DNA from: DATBIS01 sp036556805
Lineage (GTDB): Bacteria; Actinomycetota; UBA4738; HRBIN12
Reading direction: 5' to 3'
NCBI GenBank assembly: GCA_036556805.1
Contig: DATBIS010000039.1
Span: 1-47,304, forward strand
DNA length: 47,304 bases
Positions 15,283 through 23,241 of this stretch are shown one piece after another. The first letter of the stretch is position 1. Every line of letters starts with the position of its first letter. The notes under the pieces are model-generated. The model was not told where the DNA came from and searched no databases. It worked only from the letters and a program-made list of their open reading frames with translations. Made by a program: the position numbers and the translations under genes.

Positions 15283-16899
15283 TCAGTGCATGTGGCCGTG
15301 GCCACCGGCCGGAGCCGGCTCTTCCTCCTCCGGCTTCTCCACGACGGCGCTCTCGACCGTGAGGACGATCGCGGCGATCGACGCGGCGTTCTGCAGCGCC
15401 GAGCGCGTCACCTTCGCGGGATCGATGATGCCGACCTTCATCATGTCGACCCACTCACCCTTCGCGGCGTCGAACCCCTTGCCGTTCGACTCGCCCGTGA
15501 TGCGCTCCACGATGACGGCCCCCTCGTGACCCGCGTTGCTCGCGATGAGCCGCGCCGGCTCCGAGGTCGACGACAGCACGATCGCCGCACCGGTCCGCTC
15601 GTCGCCGTCGAGGCCGAGATCGCCGACGGAGGCTGCCGCGCGGATCAGCGCCACACCACCGCCCGGCACGATGCCCTCCTCGATCGCCGCCCGGGTCGCC
15701 GAGAGGGCGTCCTCGATGCGGTGCTTCTTCTCCTTGAGCTCGACCTCGGTGGCCGCACCGACCTTCACGATCGCGACACCGCCCGAGAGCTTCGCGAGGC
15801 GCTCCTGGAGCTTCTCGCGATCCCAGTCCGAGTCGGTCTTCTCGATCTCGGCCTTGATCTGCGCGATGCGCCCCTTCACCTCGTCGTCCGAACCCGCTCC
15901 CTCGATGACCGTGGTGTCGTCCTTGGTCACGACCACCTTGCGCGCCCTCCCGAGCAGCGCGAGGTCGACGTTCTCGAGCTTCAGGCCGACCTCCTCGGAG
16001 ACCACCTGGGCGCCCGTGAGGATCGCGATGTCCTGCATCATCGCCTTGCGCCGGTCCCCGAACCCGGGAGCCTTCACCGCGACCGCGTTGAACGTGCCCC
16101 GGAGCTTGTTCACGACGAGCGTCGCGAGCGCCTCGCCCTCGACGTCCTCGGCGATCACGATCAGCGGCTTGCCGGACTGCAACACCTTCTCCATCGGCGG
16201 CAGCAACTCCTGCACGGAGGAGATCTTCTTGTTGATGACCAGGATGTACGGCTCGTCGAGGACCGCCTCCTGGCGCTCGGGATCGGTGACGAAGTACGGC
16301 GAGATGTACCCCTTGTCGAACTGCATGCCCTCGACGAACTCGAGCTCCATGCCGAACGTGTTCGACTCCTCGACGGTCACGACGCCGTCCTTGCCGACCT
16401 TGTCGAGCGCCTCGGCGATGACCTCACCGATCGCCGGGTCGGCGGCGGAGATCGACGCGACCTGCGCGATCTCGCCCTTGGACTCGACGTCCTTGGCCTG
16501 CTTCGCGATCTGCTCCACGACCGCCGCGACGGCCTTCTCCATGCCGCGCTTTAGCCCCATCGGGTTCGCGCCGGCCGCGACGTTGCGCATGCCGTGATGC
16601 ACCATCGCGCGTGCGAGCACGGTCGCGGTCGTCGTCCCGTCACCCGCGACGTCGTTGGTCTTGGTGGCGACCTCCTTCGCGAGCTGGGCCCCCATGTTCT
16701 CCCATGAGTCCTCCAGCTCCACCTCCTTGGCGATCGTCACACCGTCGTTCGTGATCGTGGGGGCGCCCCACTTCTTGTCGAGCACGACGTTGTGCCCCTT
16801 CGGTCCCAGCGTGATCGCCACCGCGTCGGCGAGCTTGTTCACGCCGGCCTCGAGCGATCGCCGAGCCTCCTCGCTGAACTTGAGCAGCTTGGCTGCCAC
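15283..16899 (-). CDS. groEL: Chaperonin GroEL with His-rich C-terminus
   Basis: 538 residues, full length. ATP-site motifs ITLGPKGHNVVLDK and NDVAGDGTTTATVLA are intact, as is GIVPGGGVAL near the end. It forms the 60-kDa chaperonin rings that fold proteins with GroES. The C-terminus is EEEEPAPAGGHGHMH, not the usual Gly-Met-rich tail; His-rich tails mark the GroEL1 type paired with groES in many actinobacteria, where a second groEL usually exists elsewhere. GTG start with AAGGAGG 6 bases before it. It follows groES by 78 bases and is governed by the same CIRCE-controlled promoter. Confidence 0.98.
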   Translation of the reverse strand: MAAKLLKFSEEARRSLEAGVNKLADAVAITLGPKGHNVVLDKKWGAPTITNDGVTIAKEVELEDSWENMGAQLAKEVATKTNDVAGDGTTTATVLARAMVHHGMRNVAAGANPMGLKRGMEKAVAAVVEQIAKQAKDVESKGEIAQVASISAADPAIGEVIAEALDKVGKDGVVTVEESNTFGMELEFVEGMQFDKGYISPYFVTDPERQEAVLDEPYILVINKKISSVQELLPPMEKVLQSGKPLIVIAEDVEGEALATLVVNKLRGTFNAVAVKAPGFGDRRKAMMQDIAILTGAQVVSEEVGLKLENVDLALLGRARKVVVTKDDTTVIEGAGSDDEVKGRIAQIKAEIEKTDSDWDREKLQERLAKLSGGVAIVKVGAATEVELKEKKHRIEDALSATRAAIEEGIVPGGGVALIRAAASVGDLGLDGDERTGAAIVLSSTSEPARLIASNAGHEGAVIVERITGESNGKGFDAAKGEWVDMMKVGIIDPAKVTRSALQNAASIAAIVLTVESAVVEKPEEEEPAPAGGHGHMH

Positions 16900-16977
16900 A
16901 CGTGCCTCCTTGTCCTGAGACGGAACGAGGCCCGCCGCGCGGATGCGGGCGAGCCTCGAACCGACGTCGGTTCGTCG

Positions 16978-17277
16978 CTACTTCTTGATCACGGCGAGCA
17001 CGTCGCGAGCCGAGAGGATCAGGTACTCCTCGCCCTCGACCTTGACCTCGGTGCCGCCGTACTTCGAGTAGATGACCTTGTCGCCCGCCGCCACGTCGAG
17101 CGGAACGCGCACCCCGTCCTCGAACCGGCCGGGTCCTACGGCGACGACCGAGCCCTCCTGTGGCTTCTCCTTCGCCGTGTCGGGGATCACGAGCCCCGAG
17201 GACGTGGTCTCCTCGCCCTCGCTGGGCTTGACCACGATCCGATCCTCCAGGGGCTTCAGACTGAAGTCCTTCGCCAT
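16978..17277 (-). CDS. groES: Co-chaperonin GroES
   Basis: 99 residues. LKPLEDRIVVKPSEGEETT is the typical N-terminal strand and mobile loop start, and SGLVIPDTAKEKPQEG is the GroES signature. It caps the GroEL ring. GGAGG lies 8 bases upstream of the ATG. It is the first gene of the groES-groEL operon, directly behind a promoter and CIRCE operator, so it should be induced by heat through release of HrcA. Confidence 0.98.
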   Translation of the reverse strand: MAKDFSLKPLEDRIVVKPSEGEETTSSGLVIPDTAKEKPQEGSVVAVGPGRFEDGVRVPLDVAAGDKVIYSKYGGTEVKVEGEEYLILSARDVLAVIKK

Positions 17278-17295
17278 GCTGCTTGCCTCCTTGCG

Positions 17296-17322
17296 TTAGC
17301 ACTCGGTGGCTTTGAGTGCTAA
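17296..17322. promoter_or_regulatory. CIRCE operator (HrcA binding site)
   Basis: TTAGCACTC-N9-GAGTGCTAA, a perfect match to the CIRCE inverted repeat. It starts one base downstream of the -10 element and precedes groES. HrcA repressor is known to bind it; hrcA itself is not in the window. Confidence 0.97.
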
Positions 17323-17323
17323 C

Positions 17324-17352
17324 AGGATATCGGCGAGAGTGCCAAGGGTCAA
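17324..17352 (-). promoter_or_regulatory. Vegetative-type promoter of groES-groEL
   Basis: Read on the minus strand: TTGACC (17352-17347), a 17-base spacer, then TATCCT (17329-17324). Both hexamers and spacing fit a housekeeping sigma promoter. The CIRCE operator overlaps the expected transcription start. Confidence 0.85.
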
Positions 17353-17368
17353 CGCGACGCGGGAGCGA

Positions 17369-18028
17369 TCAGGAGCGCGGGAGCTTGCGGATCATCGCGT
17401 GCGTGAAGAGCAGATCGGTTCCGGTCGGCAGGTGGACCGGGTAGGTCGACAGATGCTCGACCTCGAGGCCGGGCGGCACGTGGTGCCGGATCGCCCTCGC
17501 CATCGACACGAGCCGGCTGCTCCCCCGGCGTCCACGCAACTTCGCGACCCTGGCTCGGATGCCGCGGAGGGAAAGCGGCGAAGGCGGAGGTTGTCCGGGC
17601 ACGAGCAGCTCGGCAACCCCACCGGTCCGGAGCAAACGCCGAAGCGAGTCGAAGTACCGGGGCCAGGCCGGGCGCGGAACGTGCTGCAGGCAGCCGCGGT
17701 CGAAGATGAACGCGAAGCCGCCGTCGCGGAACGGGAAATCGGGCGAGGCGGCGACGAGGAAATGAAGCCCGGAGCTCCGGCGATCGCGTGCGATCCGGAT
17801 GGCGGCGAGCGTGATGTCGAAGCCCAGCGTCGGACGGAACCGTTGAGCGATCCGCTCCGTGATGTGGCCCGACCCACACCCCACGTCGAGGGCGGCGCCC
17901 TCAGGCAGGTCGTCGCGCTCGAGGGTCCGGGCGAGTTCCGTCGGGATCGCGTCCCCCAGGAACCAGTCGAACGAGACCGGTCCTTCGGACCATCGGCGCT
18001 CCCAGTCGGCCCGCGAATCCGGCCCCAT
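17369..18028 (-). CDS. SAM-dependent class I methyltransferase
   Basis: About 219 residues. ALDVGCGSGHITERIA is the SAM-binding motif I, GFDITLAAIRIAR supplies the acidic residue of motif II, and FIFDRGCLQHVPRP is the post-motif region, typical of small-molecule methyltransferases. The substrate is unknown. The ATG at 18028 is preferred because the domain starts soon after (DWERRW); a start 20 codons further upstream is also open, and neither has a clear ribosome-binding site. It lies upstream of the groE promoter region in the same direction and is divergent from the Tat-exported protein. Confidence 0.75.
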   Translation of the reverse strand: MGPDSRADWERRWSEGPVSFDWFLGDAIPTELARTLERDDLPEGAALDVGCGSGHITERIAQRFRPTLGFDITLAAIRIARDRRSSGLHFLVAASPDFPFRDGGFAFIFDRGCLQHVPRPAWPRYFDSLRRLLRTGGVAELLVPGQPPPSPLSLRGIRARVAKLRGRRGSSRLVSMARAIRHHVPPGLEVEHLSTYPVHLPTGTDLLFTHAMIRKLPRS

Positions 18029-18163
18029 CGAGGGATGATGTACCCGGAGGCCCCGGAACGCTAGCCTGGGCACGCGTAGGAAAAGCACGCCGAACGACGC
18101 ATGGCCGGGGGGACACCGGCCCGTAACCTGTGATGACCACCCGGGCCCCCGAGCCGGGTCGAT

Positions 18164-18168
18164 GGAGG
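18164..18168 (+). promoter_or_regulatory. Ribosome-binding site deciding the start at 18175
   Basis: GGAGG lies 6 bases before the GTG at 18175. It abuts the in-frame ATG at 18169, which is therefore too close to use it. This favours the GTG start. Confidence 0.6.
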
Positions 18169-18174
18169 ATGGCC

Positions 18175-18663
18175 GTGTCGCACGAGCGAAAAGACACCGA
18201 CGAAAGCGGCGTCAGTCGACGTCAGGCGTTGAAGAGGATGGCGGCCGTCGGCGGCGCGGTGTGGGTCGCTCCCGCGTTGCAGACGATCAACATGGCGCAC
18301 GCGAAGGCGGGTTCACCGGCCGAGGTCTGCTTCTCCGTCAAGATCGGCGCAGGCGGCACGTGCGAGGCGCCCGGGCCCTCGGGTCAGGGATTCCACTGCA
18401 TCGTGCCGATCACCGGCACGGACGGTTGCGCGAACGTGAGCGCGGTTTCGACGAACGGCGGGCAGGATTGGGTCATCGACCTGGGGTCCTGCCGGTTCAT
18501 CGAGGGCGCGGTGAAGTCGGGGGGCGGATCGACGTCGTGTTGCCCGCTCAGCATCGCGGCGGGTACGACGGGGGTCATCACGGCGCCGCGTTGCGCGACG
18601 GGGCCTCACGGGCAGCTGCAGGACATCTCCGAGGTCGAGCTCACGATCTGCTGCGACAGCTGA
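18175..18663 (+). CDS. Tat-exported cysteine-rich protein of unknown function
   Basis: 162 residues from GTG (ribosome-binding site GGAGG 6 bases upstream). SRRQALKRMAAVGGA followed by a hydrophobic segment and AHAKA is a twin-arginine signal peptide. The mature part of about 115 residues has ten cysteines, including two adjacent pairs (SCCP and the C-terminal ICCDS), and many Gly, Ser and Thr. No known domain was recognised. The even number of cysteines suggests five disulfides or metal binding; Tat export implies folding before transport. It is a single gene between divergent and convergent neighbours. Confidence 0.75.
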   Translation: MSHERKDTDESGVSRRQALKRMAAVGGAVWVAPALQTINMAHAKAGSPAEVCFSVKIGAGGTCEAPGPSGQGFHCIVPITGTDGCANVSAVSTNGGQDWVIDLGSCRFIEGAVKSGGGSTSCCPLSIAAGTTGVITAPRCATGPHGQLQDISEVELTICCDS

Positions 18664-18688
18664 GCCGCCCGGCTCGGCCGTTCGCCCT

Positions 18689-20116
18689 CTAGAGGTACCC
18701 GAGCCCTTCGAGGTGTGCCGTGATCTCGGCTTCGAGCACGTCGTCGTGATCCTCTCGGGCGCGCAGCTGAGCCGGCGATTCTCGGAGGCGGCCGACGACG
18801 TCTGGGTGCTCGGGGGCAACGTCGCGCTCCTCGCCGGGGTCCTCCTCGAGGTCGACGAGGCGCTCCTCCCCCGCCGTCGAGGCCGCGTACTTGAACCGCC
18901 CCTCGTACTTCGCGATCCATCGCGCGCGCAGGCGCTCGCGCACGTCCTCGGGGACCTGACCAAGCCGGTCCTCCAGTCCTCCCGCGTGCGTGACCTGCGA
19001 CGACGCCGACTCGTACTCGGCGACCACCGGCGCCTGGGCCGGGTCGACCCAATGGCCGAGACCGAGGATGAGCTCCCGGAGCCCGCAAAGCGAGGCCGGT
19101 TCGCGCACCTCGCCGCCCGGCACGCCGGGGCCGGCGACCACGAGCGGCACGTGCAGGAGCGTCTCGTGCATCGACATGACGTGGGACATGAGGTGGTGCT
19201 CGCCCAGGTTCTCACCGTGATCCGCGGTGACGATCACGATCGTCTCCTCGAGCCCCCGATGCGCGGCGAGCATCTCCAGGAGCCGGGCGAGCCAGGCGTC
19301 GGCATATGCGATCTCTCCCCGATACAGCCCGCGAAGGAGCGCGAGCTCGTCGGTGTCGATCTCCTCGCGTCCGAGGTTGAACCGGATCATGCGCTCGGCG
19401 TTCCAGGAGCGCACCGCGCGGAGGGCGGCGGGCCTCGACCGGAGCCTCGTGGGATCGTGCCGGAATGGCGGCAGGTACGGCGCGTGCGGCTCGATCACGT
19501 TGAAGAAGGCGAAGTACGGAGCCTCGCGACCGAGCCCGCGCAGGAACATCGCGAACGCGTCGAGCGACCGAGCGGCTCCGCCGTCGCCGGCGCCGGCGAT
19601 CCGCCGGGCGTGGATGAGCGCGGACCGCGCGAGCCGCTGCGTCGTGCTGCGCCCGGCGGTCGCACGGAGCGGGTCGGCGAGCTTCGGGAGCCGGGCATGG
19701 TGCCAGGCCTCGAACACCGTGTCGAAGCCGTGCGTGAGGCCGGTCGACGCGCCGATCCACGGGTTGCCGCTCGCGGCGAAGGTAGCAACACCCTTGCGCC
19801 GCAAGGCTTCCGGCAGCCATCGATCGCCGAGCCCCTCCACGAGCGGCTTCGGGGCGCGCGGCCCCGAGTCCGTGAGGACGGCCGCGCCGGTGATGCCGTG
19901 CTCGCTCGGGCGGAGCCCGGTGAAGATCGAGGCGTGCGACGGGAGCGTCCAGGGAGCCGGCGCGATCGCGCGCAGGTAGCGGCGGCCGGCGCGTCCGATC
20001 TGGGCGAAGGCGGTGTCGAACCCGGCGCCCACGACGTCGGCGCGGGCGGTGTCGAGCACAACCAGCACGACGTCGGGAGCGTCCGTGCTCGGCGCAGAGA
20101 TGGCTTCGTCGTTCAT
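18689..20116 (-). CDS. Sulfatase-fold (AlkP superfamily) hydrolase or phosphotransferase with Thr nucleophile
   Basis: 475 residues. VVLVVLDTARAD (16-27), APWTLPSHASIFTG (54-67), VIVTADHGENLGEHH and the late LVDLEEDPGEERDVAPEHP are sulfatase-family landmarks. The catalytic residue, Cys or Ser (made into formylglycine) in true sulfatases, is Thr57 here. Thr is the nucleophile in LtaS and EptA-type phosphotransferases and in some phosphodiesterases, so sulfate-ester cleavage is doubtful. There is no signal peptide or membrane segment, so it is probably cytoplasmic. The ATG at 20116 overlaps the stop of the HprK-like kinase (ATGA), indicating coupled expression. Confidence 0.78.
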   Translation of the reverse strand: MNDEAISAPSTDAPDVVLVVLDTARADVVGAGFDTAFAQIGRAGRRYLRAIAPAPWTLPSHASIFTGLRPSEHGITGAAVLTDSGPRAPKPLVEGLGDRWLPEALRRKGVATFAASGNPWIGASTGLTHGFDTVFEAWHHARLPKLADPLRATAGRSTTQRLARSALIHARRIAGAGDGGAARSLDAFAMFLRGLGREAPYFAFFNVIEPHAPYLPPFRHDPTRLRSRPAALRAVRSWNAERMIRFNLGREEIDTDELALLRGLYRGEIAYADAWLARLLEMLAAHRGLEETIVIVTADHGENLGEHHLMSHVMSMHETLLHVPLVVAGPGVPGGEVREPASLCGLRELILGLGHWVDPAQAPVVAEYESASSQVTHAGGLEDRLGQVPEDVRERLRARWIAKYEGRFKYAASTAGEERLVDLEEDPGEERDVAPEHPDVVGRLRESPAQLRAREDHDDVLEAEITAHLEGLGYL

Positions 20117-20952
20117 GCGTTGCTCGTCTCCGTGCGAAGCAGTGCGAGGATGGTGGCGACGGCCTCGTCGAGGTCGCCGTAGGTCAGACGGTAGCCGTCC
20201 GCGCCGGCCGTCGCCCGTCGGAGCTGCTCGAGGCCGGCTCCCCCCAACTCTTGCAGGTTGAACGCGTTCTCGGCGAGACACAGGAGGGTGGCGGCGCGCG
20301 TCATCGGCTCGAGTCGAAGGGCCGATGCCGCGAGGAACCGCGGGGTCACCACGAGCACCACGGGACAGGCGCGACCGACCCGGCCGTCGCCGAGGTCGTC
20401 GGCGCGCACGTAGGTGCGCATCCGGCCGGGCTCACGGTACTCGGGAAGAACCCGATCGCGGAGCCCGTCGAAGGCCGCAACCGAGCCGGGCGAGAGCCAC
20501 ATCGGCTTGGGATAGGCAAGGAGCTCGCCCGAGTCCGGTGCGAACACCGCCGCTTCGTCGGACAGGTAGGACAGGCCGGCCCCGACGAGGCCCGCGGTGA
20601 GGGTCGTCTTGCCCGAGTCCATCGGTGCGGGAAGCACGACGCCCCTGCCGTCGAGCGACACGGCGCCGGCGTGGACCGCGATGCCGGGCGACGTCGGGAT
20701 CGCCGCTCGGTTGAGTTTCCAGAGAAGCTCGTCGATGAGCTCCAGCGCGGTCGAGACGCGGGTGACCTCCTCGCCGTCGATCGCGAGCCGGAAAGGTTTG
20801 CCCGCGTCGTCCACGCGTTCGAGAAGGTACTCGGGGCCCCGTCCGTCGGACACCTCGAAGGGCTCGAGGAGCGCGCGCGCGACTCGCGCCAGGTCCTCGC
20901 TCGACGTGCGAACCCGGCAGCCGTACTCGATGAGCCGATACGCGACGTTCAT
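20113..20952 (-). CDS. HprK-related kinase (HPr-rel-A type)
   Basis: 279 residues. The C-terminal half has HAGAV (94-98), the P-loop PAPMDSGKTTL (108-118) and YLSDEA (129-134), as in HPr kinase/phosphorylase-like proteins. Full HprK features such as the N-terminal regulatory domain and a neighbouring ptsH are missing. It fits the HprK-related kinase A family, which is known to occur with a PqqD-like protein and a nucleotidyltransferase; both are present here at 37696 and 36561. The target is unknown. ATG 20952 was chosen over an upstream start because the longer frame runs into the terminator region. It is coupled to the sulfatase-fold gene. Confidence 0.75.
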   Translation of the reverse strand: MNVAYRLIEYGCRVRTSSEDLARVARALLEPFEVSDGRGPEYLLERVDDAGKPFRLAIDGEEVTRVSTALELIDELLWKLNRAAIPTSPGIAVHAGAVSLDGRGVVLPAPMDSGKTTLTAGLVGAGLSYLSDEAAVFAPDSGELLAYPKPMWLSPGSVAAFDGLRDRVLPEYREPGRMRTYVRADDLGDGRVGRACPVVLVVTPRFLAASALRLEPMTRAATLLCLAENAFNLQELGGAGLEQLRRATAGADGYRLTYGDLDEAVATILALLRTETSNA

Positions 20953-20984
20953 GCACGTCCTCACGATTCGGGGGCCGAAACGAG

Positions 20985-21013
20985 ACGAAGCCACCCCGGC
21001 GGGGTGGCTTCGT
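20985..21013 (-). terminator. Hairpin terminator at the end of the polysaccharide locus
   Basis: A perfect 13-bp stem (ACGAAGCCACCCC, 20985-20997, with complement 21001-21013) and a 3-base loop, 55 bases after the aminotransferase stop in its direction of transcription. The downstream tract CTCGTTTC is only weakly T-rich. Confidence 0.75.
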
Positions 21014-21067
21014 ACGACGACGCTGGATGATGCGGCGGCCGAGGGCTCCCGGACGGGATCGTCCGAC

Positions 21068-22225
21068 CTAGCCTCCGCGCTGGATGCGTTCCACTGCTCC
21101 GGCGAGCCGGGCCACGTGATCGTCCGTCATGCCCGACCAGAGCGGCAGCGTGAGCGCCCGGCTCGAGGCGCGGTCGGTGGCCTGGAGGCTGCCGTTCGAA
21201 GCGATGGAGCCTTCGTAGGCGATCATGCGGTGGACCGGTGGGGCGTAGTAGCGCTTCGTCTCCACGCCTTCGGCCCGCAAGGCTGCACCGAGCTCGTCGG
21301 CGCTCATGCCGAAGACCTCGGGATCCACGAGGATCGTGAAGTCCTTGAACGTGCTGCGGTCGCCGGCGGGGACCACGGGAAACTCGACCCCGGGAACGTC
21401 GCCGAGCGCGGCGCGGAGCTTGCGGACGGTGTCGTTGCGCTCGTCGATCCGTTGGTCGAGATCCTCGAACGACGCGAGCGCAACGACGGCGTGCGGCTCG
21501 GACATCCGTGCGTTCAGTCCCACGAATCGGCAGTTGTAGTCCCCGGGGTGGCCGTAGTCTCGCCCGATCCGGCACCGCTCCGCGAGCGCGTCGTCGTTGG
21601 TGGCGATGATGCCTCCCTCGGCGGCGAAGAGCACCTTCGTCGGCGACAAGCTGAAGACCTCTGCAGCGCCGAACCCACCAACGGGCCGATCGCCGTGCCT
21701 GGATCCGAACGCGTGCGCGGCATCGAAGAAGAGTTGCAGGCCGGCCCGGTCGGCGACGGCCGTGAGCGCCTCGACGTCGCACGGCGTCCCGTAGATGTGC
21801 GTGGCGAGGATCGCCGACGTCCGGATCCCCGCGGCCCGCTCCACCGCCTCGGCGGAGAGCGTGAGCGTCTGCGGGTCGATGTCGGCGAACATCGGGTGCA
21901 AGCCGTTCCAGCGGATCGCGTGCGCGGTCGCGGCGAACGTGAACGACGGCACGATGACGTCGCCCTTCAGGTTCGCGGCGCGCAGCACCAGCATGAGTCC
22001 CGCGGTGCAGGACGACACCGCGATGCAGTGACGCACGTCGAGGTAGTCGGCCGCCTCCTGCTCGAAACGGCGCACGTACGGGCCGTTCGTGAGCACGCCG
22101 CTCTCGACGATCTCCCGCATGACCTTCGCGACGGCCCCGGCGTCGCGCACGCGTGGGCGGACGAGGGGCAGACCCTCGGGAAACGCCGGAGCGGTGGGGC
22201 TCGAAACCGGTCGAACATCGCTCAT
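21068..22225 (-). CDS. DegT/DnrJ/EryC1/StrS family sugar aminotransferase
   Basis: 385 residues. FFDAAHAFGS (167-176) and SLSPTKVLFAAEGG with Lys197 are the PLP-binding motifs. The family uses glutamate to aminate keto-sugar nucleotides, providing amino sugars for surface glycans. GGAGG upstream of the ATG at 22225 (revcomp of GCCTCC) supports the start. It is the last gene of the polysaccharide locus and is followed by a hairpin terminator. The amino group it makes could be the target of the two GNAT enzymes in the locus or of the formyltransferase at 1638. The exact sugar is unknown, and no matching dehydratase is visible in the window. Confidence 0.9.
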   Translation of the reverse strand: MSDVRPVSSPTAPAFPEGLPLVRPRVRDAGAVAKVMREIVESGVLTNGPYVRRFEQEAADYLDVRHCIAVSSCTAGLMLVLRAANLKGDVIVPSFTFAATAHAIRWNGLHPMFADIDPQTLTLSAEAVERAAGIRTSAILATHIYGTPCDVEALTAVADRAGLQLFFDAAHAFGSRHGDRPVGGFGAAEVFSLSPTKVLFAAEGGIIATNDDALAERCRIGRDYGHPGDYNCRFVGLNARMSEPHAVVALASFEDLDQRIDERNDTVRKLRAALGDVPGVEFPVVPAGDRSTFKDFTILVDPEVFGMSADELGAALRAEGVETKRYYAPPVHRMIAYEGSIASNGSLQATDRASSRALTLPLWSGMTDDHVARLAGAVERIQRGG

Positions 22226-22275
22226 GGGGGGAGCCTCCTCGTTCGGGTTGAGCGCGGGCAGTGACTTTCCGTTCT

Positions 22276-23241
22276 TCAGTCGGTCTGCGGCGCGAGCGCT
22301 CGATGCGCCCAGAGCCATCGACCCGCGACCGCCCCGAGCAGCAGCGCAAGTCCGCCGGCGCCGGCCGCCACCGGGATCGGGGCGGTCGCCACCGCGATCC
22401 CGAGCAGGGCGGCGAGCGCCGCGGCGACCCACATCGTGATGGCCGCGCGCGCCCGGCCTCGACGTGCGCTGATGAGGTCGTAGGAATGCTTCCGGTCTCC
22501 GCCGGTGAGCGAACCCCTCGCGACCGCACGCCGCGCGAGGGTCATCACGACCTCGAACGCGAACACGCCGAGCACCACGACGGCCGCGGCGAGGTTGCGC
22601 CATCCGTCGCGGGACAACTCGCCCGCGAGGACCGCGAGCGTGAAGCCCACGGCGTACGCACCGCCGTTCCCCAGGAAGACCGACGCGGGCGGCCGGTTCC
22701 ACCACAGGAACGCGAGCGTCCCGCCGGCGAGCGCGAGCCCGGTCACCTGAGCCTCGCGCAGGTCCGTGAGGCCGGCGACGGCCGCAAGCCCGAGCGCCGC
22801 GACGACGACGAGGCCACCCGCGAGGGCGTCCTGTCCGTCCATGACGTTCACGGCGTTCGCGCACAGGACCGCACCGACAACGAGCCCCGCGCCGCCGAGG
22901 ACTCCGAGCGGCTCGAGCTCGACCCCGCCCGCGACGATGGCGATCGCGATGCAGCCGAGCAAGCCCACACGCAGCCACGCGGAGAGCGGCCGGACGTCGT
23001 CGACGGTGCCCAACGCGAGCGCCCCCCCGATGCCCCCGAGGACCGCGGCATGGGGGGCCGGAGCGAAGATCGCCACCGCGAGGATCGTCGATGCGACGAC
23101 CGCGACCCCGCCCGTGAGCGGGATCGGGTGCGCGTGGATCTTCAGCGCTCCCGGCCGGTCGACGATGCCCGCCGTCGCGCCCGCCGCCCGGGCGAGCGGC
23201 ACGAGGACGACGCCACAGGCCAGCGCCACTAGGAACGGCAT
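22276..23241 (-). CDS. WecA/MraY-type polyprenyl-phosphate sugar-1-phosphate transferase
   Basis: 321 residues with about ten membrane helices. TVDDVRP contains the DD motif, NAVNVMDGQDALAGG matches the NxxNxxDGxDxLA signature, FLGNGGAY matches the third motif, and GGDRKHSYDLI resembles the cytosolic His motif. The enzyme starts lipid-linked glycan assembly by moving a HexNAc-1-phosphate to undecaprenyl phosphate. The ATG at 23241 is used (GGGTGAG just before it); a GTG at 23253 adds four residues. It overlaps the GNAT gene by 13 bases. In the FLGD motif Asp is replaced by Asn, and in DGxDG the second Gly is Ala; both are moderate changes. Confidence 0.87.
   Translation of the reverse strand: MPFLVALACGVVLVPLARAAGATAGIVDRPGALKIHAHPIPLTGGVAVVASTILAVAIFAPAPHAAVLGGIGGALALGTVDDVRPLSAWLRVGLLGCIAIAIVAGGVELEPLGVLGGAGLVVGAVLCANAVNVMDGQDALAGGLVVVAALGLAAVAGLTDLREAQVTGLALAGGTLAFLWWNRPPASVFLGNGGAYAVGFTLAVLAGELSRDGWRNLAAAVVVLGVFAFEVVMTLARRAVARGSLTGGDRKHSYDLISARRGRARAAITMWVAAALAALLGIAVATAPIPVAAGAGGLALLLGAVAGRWLWAHRALAPQTD

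Noticed and set aside
18662..18675. GAGCC/GGCTC hairpin after the cysteine-rich protein
   Set aside because: Five base pairs without a T tract, too weak to call a terminator.
18689..20116. Classical formylglycine sulfatase
   Set aside because: The Cys/Ser of the C-x-P-x-R signature is Thr and the Arg is His.
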